Source of the DNA: Methanobrevibacter sp.
GTDB lineage: Archaea; Methanobacteriota; Methanobacteria; Methanobacteriales; Methanobacteriaceae
NCBI GenBank assembly: GCA_017407115.1
Contig: JAFQXD010000009.1
Coordinates: 32,461-96,460 of the forward strand
Direction of reading: 5' to 3'
DNA: 64,000 bases
In this document: piece by piece, positions 39,779 through 49,340 of the stretch
Layout of the letters: every line of letters starts with the position of its first letter
How positions within the stretch are numbered: the first letter of the stretch is position 1
Notes under the pieces: generated by a model
What the model saw: only the letters and a program-made list of their open reading frames with translations
Database searches by the model: none
What the model was told of the DNA's origin: nothing
Made by a program: the position numbers and the translations under genes

Positions 39779-40114
39779 ATGGAATTAACAAAATACATCT
39801 GTCATAGGAAACCTGAAAGAAGTTTCTTCATTAAAGGCCACCAATTCCCTGTTTGTGCAAGATGCACTGGATTTTATACTGGTTTGGTGGTGTTTTTAGT
39901 TTGGAATTACTTCTTTAGGCTTAATCATGATATTAATACCTTGATAATCTCCATGATTTTAATGATACCTGTGGCAATTGACGGATTTACACAATACTTT
40001 GGTTCAAGAGAAAGTACAAATACCTTAAGATTCATAACAGGTTTTATAGGTGGAATTGGTTTAATAATATTTTTAAGAATAGTAATTAGAGGGGTTTTGA
40101 ATGTTTTGTTATAA
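39779..40114 (+). CDS. DUF2085 family small membrane protein
   Basis: A 111-residue protein with three predicted membrane helices and the family's N-terminal signature: CHRKPERSFFIKGHQFPVCARCTGFYTG in outline (key parts CHRKPERS and PVCARCTG), His and Cys residues that look like a metal site at the membrane face. Function of the family is unknown. The downstream zinc-ribbon membrane protein overlaps it by 14 bases. Confidence 0.85.
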   Translation: MELTKYICHRKPERSFFIKGHQFPVCARCTGFYTGLVVFLVWNYFFRLNHDINTLIISMILMIPVAIDGFTQYFGSRESTNTLRFITGFIGGIGLIIFLRIVIRGVLNVLL

Positions 40115-40355
40115 CTGCGGTGAAGAAAATCCGGATGAAGCTAAATACTGTAAAAATTGTGGCGCATTATTGAGAAAAGAAGAAACAATAAAAAAAGTGG
40201 AAGTTATAGAAACTCCTAGCCATCAACAAAGCAGCAATCATCAGCAGACTACAACAACTACCAGTTCAAATAAAAGTAGCAGTAGCGACTGGATAGGCTG
40301 CTGCATATGCTTAATTGTAATATTTATCGTGTTTGCAATTGCAGGATCACTTTAA
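40101..40355 (+). CDS. Zinc-ribbon single-pass membrane protein
   Basis: An 84-residue protein with an N-terminal zinc ribbon (CYNCGEENPDEAKYCKNCG, two CxxC pairs), a Gln/Ser/Thr-rich linker and one C-terminal membrane helix (CCICLIVIFIVFAIAG). Such tail-anchored zinc-ribbon proteins are frequent in Methanobrevibacter and unassigned. GGGGT precedes the ATG. Overlaps DUF2085 at its start and argF at its end (9 bases, convergent). Confidence 0.8.
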   Translation: MFCYNCGEENPDEAKYCKNCGALLRKEETIKKVEVIETPSHQQSSNHQQTTTTTSSNKSSSSDWIGCCICLIVIFIVFAIAGSL

Positions 40356-41252
40356 ATAATAGTATAAAACAGCTTTTTGAGCATGCATTCTGTTCTCGGC
40401 TTCATCATAAATTACAGATTGCGGACCGTCAATAACATCCGCTGTAACTTCCTGACCTCTAATTGCAGGCAAACAGTGCATGAAAATAGCTCCGTCATTA
40501 GCCAAACTCATTAAATCATTGTTGACTTGGAATGGTGCAAAATCAATTTCTCTTTGAGCTTTTTCTTTTTCATCACCCATACTGACCCAAACATCAGTAA
40601 ATACTGCATCTACATTTTCCAATGCTACACCAATATCATCAGTGATTGTGATATTAGTATTGAATTCATCAGCGTATTCTTTGGCTGTTTTTAGGATTTT
40701 TTCTGAAGGTTCATATCCTTTAGGGCAGGCAAGGGACATGTCCATGCCAAGCAATGGAGCAATCAATAAAAGGGAATTAGAAACATTATTTCCATCGCCG
40801 ACAAAACAGATTTTTTTACCTTCCCAATCACCCAAATGTTCTTTGATTGTTAACATGTCAGCTAATGCCTGACAAGGGTGTTCCAAATCTGTCAAACCAT
40901 TTATAACAGGGACATCGGCATATTTAGCTAGTTCTTCAACATCTGAATGTTTGATGGCACGAATCATTATTCCATCAACGAAACGGCTCAAAACTTTAGC
41001 AGTGTCAGAAATCGGTTCTCCTCTTCCCATTTGCAAGTCATTAGAGGATAAAAAGATTGCTCTTCCACCCAATTGATACATTCCAACATCAAAAGAAACT
41101 CTGGTTCTTGTAGATGATTTCTGGAAAATCATTGCTAATGTTTTACCTTCAAGAGGCCTATCTTCAATTTCCCCCGCTTTAATTTTACTAGCCAAATCAA
41201 GAATATATTTAACATCCTCTTTAATATCACAAACAGATAACAAACTGCCCAT
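40347..41252 (-). CDS. argF: Ornithine carbamoyltransferase
   Basis: Makes citrulline from ornithine and carbamoyl phosphate in arginine synthesis. The 301-residue protein has the carbamoyl-phosphate loop SSTRTRVSFD near residue 46, HPCQALADM near 126, and the ornithine-binding HCLPA near 260. An ATG 18 bases upstream is in frame but overlaps the AAAGGGG site that serves the ATG at 41252, so the downstream start is chosen. Confidence 0.97.
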   Translation of the reverse strand: MGSLLSVCDIKEDVKYILDLASKIKAGEIEDRPLEGKTLAMIFQKSSTRTRVSFDVGMYQLGGRAIFLSSNDLQMGRGEPISDTAKVLSRFVDGIMIRAIKHSDVEELAKYADVPVINGLTDLEHPCQALADMLTIKEHLGDWEGKKICFVGDGNNVSNSLLLIAPLLGMDMSLACPKGYEPSEKILKTAKEYADEFNTNITITDDIGVALENVDAVFTDVWVSMGDEKEKAQREIDFAPFQVNNDLMSLANDGAIFMHCLPAIRGQEVTADVIDGPQSVIYDEAENRMHAQKAVLYYYLK

Positions 41253-41313
41253 TAAAAATTCCCCTTTCATATTATAAAAAAGAATATATGTTAAATATAT
41301 ATATTAAATGTTT

Positions 41314-42159
41314 CTATGATTGCATTCTAAATATTATATCCCTAAATGTAGAAATTACCGGAACCAATAAAAATAAATAAATGAAGTTGCCGGAGATATT
41401 AAAGTCAAGGAGATTTACAATAACTGTTAATCCCATAATCATAAAGAAAGTATGTGCAACACGAGTAACTTCTTTTTTTGAAGGCATTGGGTCAAGAAAA
41501 CCCCTTTTATATGCATAATAATACATTAATACGAATGCTACAATTGTTAAAAATATATTTAAACCAAACAGTGCTTCAGATAGGAAAAAGTGAGAATAAT
41601 TACCTATTAAGGAAGTCGTGAATGGAATAAATGAGATACAAATTAAAAATAATATATTCAACCATAAATAAGGAATATTAAGATTTTTTACTTTGATAAA
41701 TTCATGATGATAAATCCAAAATGAGCTTATCAAAACAAAACTAACTATAGTTACGCCAATAGTTGGAGCTAAAGTTGTAATAAATGAAGTAAAATCAGAA
41801 TAGGTAGTAATCAACATTTCGGGAAGGGAAATACCAAAGACTAAAAGGGTCATTACCATTCCAAAAATACCATCGGTAAGCCCTAACAATCGTCCAGGAT
41901 CAATATCAATATTTCTCTCAAAAGATAACTTAAACCTTTCAAAATAACTTAAACCTTTGTTAAATTTCTCCAAATATTTTAAATTTTCATCAACTGTCCT
42001 ATTATCAGACTCTTCTCCAAAATGATTTTTAAGTTTATTGATTTTTTCAATAGTGTTTTCATCAGCCGTCTCTTCTAGATTTCTGATTTGACTATCGATT
42101 TGTGACTTCAACTCTTCTAAAGCCTTATATTTCTCATAATCGCTGGATTTATCGGGCAT
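41314..42159 (-). CDS. TMEM175-like (DUF1211) potassium channel family protein
   Basis: A 281-residue membrane protein. The first 90 residues are a charged, partly coiled-coil cytoplasmic part; six membrane helices follow. The first helix carries the family's hallmark RLLGLTDGIFGMVMTLLVF (normally RxxxFSDG, here with LTDG for FSDG). Bacterial and archaeal members form potassium-permeable tetramers. The N-terminal extension is longer than usual. Regulation and partners are not visible. Confidence 0.78.
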   Translation of the reverse strand: MPDKSSDYEKYKALEELKSQIDSQIRNLEETADENTIEKINKLKNHFGEESDNRTVDENLKYLEKFNKGLSYFERFKLSFERNIDIDPGRLLGLTDGIFGMVMTLLVFGISLPEMLITTYSDFTSFITTLAPTIGVTIVSFVLISSFWIYHHEFIKVKNLNIPYLWLNILFLICISFIPFTTSLIGNYSHFFLSEALFGLNIFLTIVAFVLMYYYAYKRGFLDPMPSKKEVTRVAHTFFMIMGLTVIVNLLDFNISGNFIYLFLLVPVISTFRDIIFRMQS

Positions 42160-42197
42160 AATATCAGATGAAATAAAAAAAAAAAGTTAAAAGAAAT

Positions 42198-43508
42198 TTA
42201 GTTTAAAATTTCTTTCATATGTTCAACACGTTTGTTAACAAGTTCTGTTGTTCCCACATCTTTTCTGTGGTAAACATTGCCTTTTACAAACTCACATGCT
42301 TTTTCAGCTATTTTTTCAGCTTCTTCAATGGAATCTCCACTAGCTACAATTCCTAATGCTCTTGAACCAGACAGATGAATTCCATCATCTTCTTGTGATA
42401 CTGCTGCATAGAATACTTTAGCACCTAAATCTTCAATAGCTTTTTCATCGACTTCTATTAATTCTCCGGCATATTCAGTTTCAGGATATCCGTCAGGCAC
42501 AATGTATTTGCATACGCTAGCCTTGTCTTCAAATTCAACAGAATCTAAGTTGCCATCAACAATAGCTTTACATACATCAACCAATGGAGTTTTCAATAGC
42601 GGTAAAACATTCATTGCTTCAGGATCTCCAAATCTTGCATTATACTCAATTAATTTAGGGCCTTCTGCAGTTAACATGAATTGGCCATATAAAATACCTT
42701 TGTATGGTTCTGCCTCTTCAGCAATAGCTTTTAAAGTAGATTTCATTATTTCCACAGCTTTATCATAATCTTCCTGACTTAAAAATGGCAATAATCCACC
42801 AACGTCAGAATATGAACCCATACCTCCAGTAATTGCACCAACATCACCTTCAAATGCATGAGGGTGGTCTTGTGCTGCAGGCATTGGAGCCAAGTGTTCA
42901 CCATCGCAAAATGCCTGAATGGTAAATTCCTCACCTATCAATCTTTCTTCGATAATTACTTGAGCAAATCCACCCATAACATTATCAATAACTTCGCATG
43001 AGTATTCTTTTGCTTCTTCATTATCTTTCAAGTGGTCACCTACGATTTTAACTCCTTTACCACCAGTTAATCCAACAGGTTTTACAACAACATCCTTGTC
43101 AAATTCATCCAGAAATGCAGAAACATCTTCAGAGTTATCAAACACTTTGTAAACGAGTGACCCTTCAATTTCATAATCTTCAAAGAGTTTTCTCATGAAT
43201 GATTTATCAGTTTCAATCCTTGCTGCACTTTGAGTTGGTCCAACACATTTAATTCCATTTTTTTGAAGTTCATCAACGATTCCTTTTCCAAGTGGAGCTT
43301 CAGGACCAATAAATGCAATTTCAATATCATTTTCAACAGCATATTGTGCTACTTTTTCAACTTCCCCTTCATCACCTTGCTTAAATTCAGCAATTTTAGA
43401 CATTCCTGGGTTAATTTTACTCATATAACAATATAATTCCACATCATCCTTTAAAGCATCAGCAATAGCATGTTCACGAGCACCGGTTCCAACAACTAAA
43501 ACTTTCAT
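42198..43508 (-). CDS. purD: Phosphoribosylamine-glycine ligase
   Basis: Second step of purine synthesis (GAR synthetase). The 436-residue ATP-grasp enzyme begins [18 protein letters not shown], has [15 protein letters not shown] near residue 143, and metal-binding [14 protein letters not shown] near 283. AGGAGA precedes the ATG. It is divergent from the small secreted protein at 43630. Confidence 0.97.
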   Translation of the reverse strand: MKVLVVGTGAREHAIADALKDDVELYCYMSKINPGMSKIAEFKQGDEGEVEKVAQYAVENDIEIAFIGPEAPLGKGIVDELQKNGIKCVGPTQSAARIETDKSFMRKLFEDYEIEGSLVYKVFDNSEDVSAFLDEFDKDVVVKPVGLTGGKGVKIVGDHLKDNEEAKEYSCEVIDNVMGGFAQVIIEERLIGEEFTIQAFCDGEHLAPMPAAQDHPHAFEGDVGAITGGMGSYSDVGGLLPFLSQEDYDKAVEIMKSTLKAIAEEAEPYKGILYGQFMLTAEGPKLIEYNARFGDPEAMNVLPLLKTPLVDVCKAIVDGNLDSVEFEDKASVCKYIVPDGYPETEYAGELIEVDEKAIEDLGAKVFYAAVSQEDDGIHLSGSRALGIVASGDSIEEAEKIAEKACEFVKGNVYHRKDVGTTELVNKRVEHMKEILN

Positions 43509-43586
43509 AATATAGTCTCCTATTAATTTAAAATATGTTTTTATAAATATTTAAAATTATTTTAAAATGATGAGTTAATTCAAATA

Positions 43587-43598
43587 GTATATATACAA
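43587..43598 (+). promoter_or_regulatory. Putative TATA box of the 43.6 kb secreted protein
   Basis: AGTATATATACA about 38 bases before the ATG at 43630, giving a short leader with the strong AAGGTGAT ribosome binding site at 43619. Confidence 0.45.
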
Positions 43599-43629
43599 TT
43601 TTAAAGAAAATTGTAATTAAGGTGATTTA

Positions 43630-44178
43630 ATGAAAAGAAAAATAATAATCGCTCTCATAATTATTGTTTTAATTGTTCTTGCAGGATTGATTGTGTTCTC
43701 AACCGGCATAAAAGGTGATACACAAATTACTTTTTTAAGCAATACCAGCTTGAAAAATGGAGATCATGTAGAATTTGAGCTTGTAGACGCTCAAGGAAAT
43801 CCGCTTGCAAATCAAGAAGTTAACATCACATTTGAAGGTAACGGAGAAAAACAGAACTTTACTATAACTACAGATAGTCAGGGAAGGGGAACTTTAGTCT
43901 TAAACGAAGAGGCTGACGGCAATTACACCATAAACGTGAGCTATGGTGGAGATGATAAACACAATGGATGTTCCGCCAGTCAAAAAATAACTATTGGTGA
44001 TGCCTCTGAAACTTCACAACCTTCTGAAACTGTTTCTGAAGATTCTTCATCCGATTCAAACTCTGATGATGAACAAAGCGGAAATTCCGGTGTGATTCAA
44101 AGCGGACAAAATGAAGGTCTAGACTCCGATTATATAAACAATAACAAACCAAACATCGTCAATGGCAGTTTGGAATAA
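43630..44178 (+). CDS. Secreted or membrane-anchored Ig-like domain protein
   Basis: A 182-residue surface protein. N-terminal hydrophobic helix KIIIALIIIVLIVLAGLIVF acts as signal or anchor. Residues about 33-130 form one Ig-like (bacterial Ig/collagen-binding B-like) domain with PLANQEVNITFEGNGEKQNF and YTINVSYGGDDKHNGC, the same repeat type as in the neighbouring adhesin. The rest is a Ser/Asp/Asn-rich, disordered tail without a visible anchor. Function unknown, probably cell-surface. It precedes the large adhesin by 116 bases on the same strand. Confidence 0.75.
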   Translation: MKRKIIIALIIIVLIVLAGLIVFSTGIKGDTQITFLSNTSLKNGDHVEFELVDAQGNPLANQEVNITFEGNGEKQNFTITTDSQGRGTLVLNEEADGNYTINVSYGGDDKHNGCSASQKITIGDASETSQPSETVSEDSSSDSNSDDEQSGNSGVIQSGQNEGLDSDYINNNKPNIVNGSLE

Positions 44179-44238
44179 CCTAATTTTTTAATGGTGAGTG
44201 CAAACTCACTAATTTTAATATTTTTAACCAACAATACG

Positions 44239-44250
44239 TTTTTATAAATT
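44239..44250 (+). promoter_or_regulatory. Putative TATA box of the papain-domain adhesin
   Basis: TTTTTATAAATT about 50 bases before the TTG start at 44295; expected transcription start near 44270. Confidence 0.4.
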
Positions 44251-44294
44251 CAATTACAAATTTTATTACATAATCAAATTAAGGAGAAGATATT

Positions 44295-47200
44295 TTGAAA
44301 TTATATAAGATTAGCATCATCTTATTATTTCTGTTAATGTTTTCTATCAGTGCAGTTTGTGCTGAGGACGTGGGCAACGCAACTTTGGAATCGAGCGATA
44401 GTGACGTTGTATCTTCCGGTGAGAAAACATTTGACGATTTATCAAATTTAATCAATTCGTCTTCGTCAGCTACAATAGAAATAACTGATGATTATAAATT
44501 TAATCCAACAGATACTCAAAAGAGAATTATTATTGAAAATAGCAGTTTAAATTATGTATTTAATGGAAACAACCATATAATCGATGGCAGTGGCATTACA
44601 GGACCTTTCAAAATAGTGAATTCTACCGTTACTTTAAAAAATCTCATTATTAAAAATTGTAATGGATCTGCAATAATTTTAGATAACGCTTTTTTTAATA
44701 CTATTAACGTGACTTTTGAAAAAAATAATAATTCAAATTCAGGGGGAGCAATATCTGCTAAACAAAGTACAATTACCAGTACTGGAGATAAATTTATAGA
44801 CAATTCTGGAGAATTAGGCTCTTCAATATTATTATATAAATCCATATTTAATGGGCAAAACGATTTGTTTGTAAGTAAAACTCCAGTTAAGTGGGCAATG
44901 ATATACGGTAGCGATTCCGACATATCAATTGAAAATACCGTTTTTGCAAATACAACATCAAGATATGCAACCGCAATTTATAATGATTATAAAACCGCAG
45001 TTAAAAAATCAAAATTCATAAATCTTTATGCAAGTCTTACAGGTGGAGCTATCGCAATTAAAGGTGATAATGGACTTGAAGAAGATACAGTGACTGAAAT
45101 CCAAGAGTGTGAATTTATCAACACCTCATCTGCTAAAAATGGCGGTGCGCTTTATTTAGATATTCCAGGCGCTAACAGGATGCAAGGTAAAGTATTGGTA
45201 AACAACACCAAGTTTGTTAACTGTACATCCCTATTTGGAGGAGCATTAGTTCAATTAGGCGGTATTTTAGACATAACCTATTCCACTTTTGAAAATAATT
45301 TCGCATATGTCAGCGGTGGAGCAGTTTATACTTCAAATTCAAGTGTCCTTGTTGGAGCATGTGATTTTACAAATAATACTGCTTTGGTAAGTGAAGGTGG
45401 AGCATTGTTTGTTGATTACGGAGATATTGAATGCAAATACAATACATTCATTAAAAATAATGCGAGCTATGGAGGAGCAATTTATATCTATGACAGTTTT
45501 TATGTTGTCAGAGACTGTAATTTTACAGGAAATGGCGAAGCGATTTATTCATGCTATGACAATAATGGTTCATATCAGAAAAACAACAAATTTGGAAAAG
45601 ATAAACTTGTTCTTGACGAACCGTTCATTGCAACCTATGTTGCTTATGAAGGAAAGAAAATAATTTTAAATCCTTTAAAAATTGAAGGTTCACCTACAGA
45701 CTCTTACTTTAACTTAGCAAAACAAGGATTAGTAACACCAGTTAGAAATCAAGGTTATATGGGTGCCTGTTGGGCATTCGGTATTACTGGTGCTTTTGAA
45801 TCAGCGTTTTTAATTGCAACAAACATTTCTTTAGATATTTCTGAAAACAATGTTCAAAATTTAGGACTAATATACTCTCGTTATGGGGACCCTACTTGTA
45901 CTGAAGCAGGAACCTACATGACCGGTGCGGGCTATTTCCTAGGATGGCTAGGTGCAGTTTCATCTGTAAATGACGAATATGATGAACTCGGTAAAATATC
46001 TCCAATAATTTTTGACGAAAATGCATATCATGTTGTAGATTCTATTTTTGTCAATATTACAGATCCGAATGGTTTAAAAGATGCTTTAACCAAATACGGG
46101 GCTCTGGATTTATTTATTTACGGTGCAGATAAGAACACAAATTATTATAATCCTGACACCCACGCATTGTATTATACCGGAAACATATCCGGAAACCACT
46201 ACGTTACTTTAGTTGGTTGGGATGACAATTATTCAGCTGACAACTTTAAAATTACCCCTCCAGGAAATGGAGCCTGGATTTGTAAAAACAGCTGGGGAAC
46301 AGAGTGGGGAGAAAGCGGATACTTCTATTTATCCTATTATGATAATTCTCTTAAATTAGGCGTCTCTGCAGTCGGATTTATAATTAACAACACTGAATCA
46401 TATAACAAACTTTATCAATACGACGTTTGCGGATTTTCTGAGGATTTCTATAAATTAAAGAGTGGTGAAGTAGAATACATGAATGTGTACCATGCTGTTG
46501 ATGAAGATTTGGTTGCTGCTGTTGGAACCTACTTTGAAAAGGCAAATATGGACTACAAAATTACAATTTATGTAAATGGTAGTGAAATGTACTCACAATC
46601 AGGTAAATCTGCATTTGCAGGTTTCAATACAATTAAATTAAACCAACACATTCTAATTAATGACGGCGATAATTTAACAGTTAAAATTAAATCCAGTTCC
46701 GCACCAATGCTTAGTAATTCAAGGATTATTTTCCAAAAAGGAGTGTCATTTATTGATGTAGGCGAAGGCATGGAAGATACTTCTAACCTGTGTATTTTTG
46801 TCATTAAAGCATATACAATTGAAAATCCAACATTTATAGAGAATGTTAAACAATATTATGCTGATTTCAATAAATTCGTTGCTTATAGTGATTATGAAGG
46901 CGCTCTCTTAACTTTAAAACAGAATGGTAAAACTATTGCTACCGCTACTGTAAAAAACGGCGAAGCTGATTTTGGCGTTGTTTTAAATCCTGGAATGTAT
47001 GCTTTAGTCACTCCTGTAAATGGAACAGACATTGTAAGCAATGTTGAAATATTAAGCACAATACAAATCCCTAGTGTAATAAACATTGGATATAATACTT
47101 TATTGACCGTAACACCAACATTCGTTGATGATTGGGGTAATGAATTAAAAGGTGTTGAAGTTAAATATAAATTCGACAATGAAGCTGAAGGTAAGGCCAA

Positions 47201-47858
47201 AACAAATGATAAGGGAGAACTTGCTATTGATGTCGGCCAAGGAACAGGCATTGGAACTCATAAGTTAGTACTTACCAATACCATTACCGGTGAAGTTCTT
47301 ACAATAAAAATTAATATTCTCTCCAGATTTGAAGGCAACAAAAATATTAACATGTATTATGACGATGGAACCACATATAAAGTCCGCATTATTGACGATG
47401 ACGGCAAATATGTAGGTGCAGGTAAATTCGTGACCATCAAAATTGGCTCTAAAACATTTAATGTAAAAACTGATAAAAATGGTTATGCCACACTTAAAAT
47501 TCCAAATACATTAACTGTCGGCAAATACACTGTTGTGGCAACTTACGCCGGTCAAAGTGTTAAAAACACCCTTCAAATAAAACAAGTCCTAACATCAGCA
47601 AAAACAGTTACAGTTAAAAAATCAGCCCAAAAATTAGTTTTAAAAGCTACTCTTAAAGGAAAAACCGTTTTGAAAAATAAAGTTGTTAAATTCAAAGTAA
47701 ATGGTAAAACCTACACCGGAAAAACCAATTCCAAAGGAATTGTAAAAGTTACCATTAACAAAGCAAATCTTAACAAGCTCAAAGCCGGTAAAAAATACAC
47801 TGTAACTATTACTTACTCAAAAAACACAATTAAAACAACTTTAAACGTTAAAGGTTAG
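44295..47858 (+). CDS. Adhesin-like surface protein with beta-helix, papain-like (C1A) protease and Ig-like repeats
   Basis: A 1187-residue secreted protein. Signal peptide MKLYKISIILLFLLMFSISA then VCAED. Residues about 90-450 are a right-handed beta-helix with repeats such as GGAVYTSNSSVLV and GGALFVDYG. Residues about 475-690 are a papain-like peptidase: Cys in GYMGACWAFGITGAFES (about 491), His in GNHYVTLVGWDD (about 635) and Asn in WICKNSWGTEWGESGYF (about 663), so the triad is complete. Then a jelly-roll-like part and Ig-like domains, ending in a very basic Ig-like domain (AKTVTVKKSAQKLVLKATLK) common in Methanobrevibacter adhesins. TTG start with AAGGAG 8 bases upstream. No C-terminal membrane anchor; wall binding by the basic domain is inferred. 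Confidence 0.88.
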   Translation: MKLYKISIILLFLLMFSISAVCAEDVGNATLESSDSDVVSSGEKTFDDLSNLINSSSSATIEITDDYKFNPTDTQKRIIIENSSLNYVFNGNNHIIDGSGITGPFKIVNSTVTLKNLIIKNCNGSAIILDNAFFNTINVTFEKNNNSNSGGAISAKQSTITSTGDKFIDNSGELGSSILLYKSIFNGQNDLFVSKTPVKWAMIYGSDSDISIENTVFANTTSRYATAIYNDYKTAVKKSKFINLYASLTGGAIAIKGDNGLEEDTVTEIQECEFINTSSAKNGGALYLDIPGANRMQGKVLVNNTKFVNCTSLFGGALVQLGGILDITYSTFENNFAYVSGGAVYTSNSSVLVGACDFTNNTALVSEGGALFVDYGDIECKYNTFIKNNASYGGAIYIYDSFYVVRDCNFTGNGEAIYSCYDNNGSYQKNNKFGKDKLVLDEPFIATYVAYEGKKIILNPLKIEGSPTDSYFNLAKQGLVTPVRNQGYMGACWAFGITGAFESAFLIATNISLDISENNVQNLGLIYSRYGDPTCTEAGTYMTGAGYFLGWLGAVSSVNDEYDELGKISPIIFDENAYHVVDSIFVNITDPNGLKDALTKYGALDLFIYGADKNTNYYNPDTHALYYTGNISGNHYVTLVGWDDNYSADNFKITPPGNGAWICKNSWGTEWGESGYFYLSYYDNSLKLGVSAVGFIINNTESYNKLYQYDVCGFSEDFYKLKSGEVEYMNVYHAVDEDLVAAVGTYFEKANMDYKITIYVNGSEMYSQSGKSAFAGFNTIKLNQHILINDGDNLTVKIKSSSAPMLSNSRIIFQKGVSFIDVGEGMEDTSNLCIFVIKAYTIENPTFIENVKQYYADFNKFVAYSDYEGALLTLKQNGKTIATATVKNGEADFGVVLNPGMYALVTPVNGTDIVSNVEILSTIQIPSVINIGYNTLLTVTPTFVDDWGNELKGVEVKYKFDNEAEGKAKTNDKGELAIDVGQGTGIGTHKLVLTNTITGEVLTIKINILSRFEGNKNINMYYDDGTTYKVRIIDDDGKYVGAGKFVTIKIGSKTFNVKTDKNGYATLKIPNTLTVGKYTVVATYAGQSVKNTLQIKQVLTSAKTVTVKKSAQKLVLKATLKGKTVLKNKVVKFKVNGKTYTGKTNSKGIVKVTINKANLNKLKAGKKYTVTITYSKNTIKTTLNVKG

Positions 47859-47887
47859 AGAATTATTTCTCTAACTATTTTCTTATT
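47854..47887 (+). terminator. Terminator of the papain-domain adhesin
   Basis: GTTAGAGAA (47854-47862) pairs perfectly with TTCTCTAAC (47867-47875), overlapping the stop codon, followed by a T-rich tail. Confidence 0.6.
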
Positions 47888-47910
47888 TTTGAATCCATTT
47901 CATCAAAACC

Positions 47911-47922
47911 TTTATATATAAA
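47911..47922 (+). promoter_or_regulatory. TATA box of the MATE-marR operon
   Basis: TTTATATATAAA, 48 bases before the MATE ATG; expected transcription start near 47942, between the two palindromes described next. Confidence 0.55.
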
Positions 47923-47924
47923 CA

Positions 47925-47957
47925 CTTGCATATACAAGAGTATAATTGCATATGCAA
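47925..47957. promoter_or_regulatory. Paired palindromic operators, probable MarR binding sites
   Basis: CTTGCATATACAAG (47925-47938, one pair imperfect) and TTGCATATGCAA (47946-47957, perfect) have centres 20 bases apart, about two helical turns on the same DNA face. One lies between TATA box and expected transcription start, the other just after it, so a bound dimer would block RNA polymerase. MarR-family proteins bind such 12-16 base palindromes and commonly repress their own operon; the operon's second gene encodes a MarR protein. Confidence 0.7.
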
Positions 47958-47969
47958 GAGAGGTAAAGT

Positions 47970-49340
47970 ATGGAAAAAAATGAAAATATTGAAATGATTA
48001 CAGGAGACCCTAAAAAAGCTATCAACAAATTATCACTGCCAATTATAGCAAGTATGTTTCTTATATTTGCAAACAACATCATTGACAGCATATGGGTAGC
48101 AGGACTTGGCGCAGACCCATTGGCTGCACTCGGATATATCACACCACTATTTATGATTATAGTTGGATTTGGAAACGGATTGGGAGCAGGGGGCAACTCC
48201 CTAATATCACGATACATTGGAGCGGAAGATAAAACTTCAGCAAACAATGCAGCTATACACAACCTTATATTAAGTATTATCGTGTCCGTCATTATTTCAA
48301 TCATTTTCGTGATTTTAATGGAGCCTATGCTTAATATGATGGGAGCAAGCAGCGTAATAGGCTATGCTACAGACTACGGATTCATCATATTTTCATGTAC
48401 ATTCGCCCTTCTAATGCCACCAATTGTAGGCGGTGCATTTAGGGCAGAAGGAGACATAAAAAGAGCTACATTACCAATTGCACTTGCTGCAATAATCAAC
48501 ATGGTTTTAGATCCAATATTCATCTACACTTTAGGGATGGGAATTAAAGGGGCCGCAATAGCAACAGTTCTCGGGCCACTTATAAGTCTATTTTTGATGT
48601 TTTACTGGATTTTTGTTAAAAAAGATACCTATCTTTCATATGACTTTAAAAACTTCCATAATGAACTTAAAATGTATAAGGATATTTTAGTTGTAGGTAT
48701 CCCAGCCAGTTTAGAACAATTGGTATTATCTGTTTTGACAATATTTGTAAACTATATGCTAACCATCGTATCAGGTCCTGTTGCAGTAGCAGTTTATACC
48801 GCAGGATGGAGAATAGTAAACATTGGAATGCTTCCGGCAATTGGCGTTGGAACCGCAGCGATTTCAGTGGCAGGAGTGGCATATGGAGCAAGAAAATATG
48901 AAAACTTAAGAGTTACTGCAAGATATGCCGTTAAAGTTGCATTGATAGCTTCAATAATTGTATGTATAATTTTAAATGTATTTGCAAATCAAATTTCATT
49001 TATTTTCTCATATTCAGAAAGCAGCGCTGAGTTAGCACCATTGATTGCAAGTTTCCTGCAGTTAATGTGCCTATTTATCTTATATGTTCCATTTGGAGCC
49101 AGTGCAGGAAATGTCTTCCAAGGTGTTGGAAAAGGAACAATATCATTTATATTGACAACATTCAGGGAATTCATACTTGTATTAATCTTTGCATACCTCC
49201 TAGGATTCACATTCAATATGGGGGAATTCGGAATATACTGCGGAATGCTTTTAGGTGGTGGAATAGGATCCCTAATATGTTATGCATGCATTGAGCTCTA
49301 CATTAACAAATTGATTAGAGGTAGAGAAAATGGCGTTTGA
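47970..49340 (+). CDS. MATE family multidrug/Na+ antiporter-type exporter
   Basis: A 456-residue protein with twelve hydrophobic segments and the MATE two-fold repeat: N half beginning GDPKKAINKLSLPIIASMF and C half KDILVVGIPASLEQLVLSV near residue 240. Exports cationic compounds or metabolites in exchange for Na+ or H+. GAGGT precedes the ATG. The marR gene starts within its last 11 bases, so exporter and regulator form one coupled operon under the double operator. Confidence 0.92.
   Translation: MEKNENIEMITGDPKKAINKLSLPIIASMFLIFANNIIDSIWVAGLGADPLAALGYITPLFMIIVGFGNGLGAGGNSLISRYIGAEDKTSANNAAIHNLILSIIVSVIISIIFVILMEPMLNMMGASSVIGYATDYGFIIFSCTFALLMPPIVGGAFRAEGDIKRATLPIALAAIINMVLDPIFIYTLGMGIKGAAIATVLGPLISLFLMFYWIFVKKDTYLSYDFKNFHNELKMYKDILVVGIPASLEQLVLSVLTIFVNYMLTIVSGPVAVAVYTAGWRIVNIGMLPAIGVGTAAISVAGVAYGARKYENLRVTARYAVKVALIASIIVCIILNVFANQISFIFSYSESSAELAPLIASFLQLMCLFILYVPFGASAGNVFQGVGKGTISFILTTFREFILVLIFAYLLGFTFNMGEFGIYCGMLLGGGIGSLICYACIELYINKLIRGRENGV

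Noticed and set aside
39681..39791. N-terminal extension of ilvB with a membrane-helix-like stretch
   Set aside because: The extension is AT-rich intergenic sequence, overlaps the divergent DUF2085 start, and AGGT plus ATG at 39680 give the conserved N terminus.
47912..48304. 130-codon frame antisense to the MATE gene
   Set aside because: Shadow of the MATE frame; no promoter or ribosome binding site, and it crosses the operator region of a well-supported gene.
48667..48891. Frame opposite the MATE gene with hydrophobic Leu/Gln-rich translation
   Set aside because: Shadow frame with no start signals.
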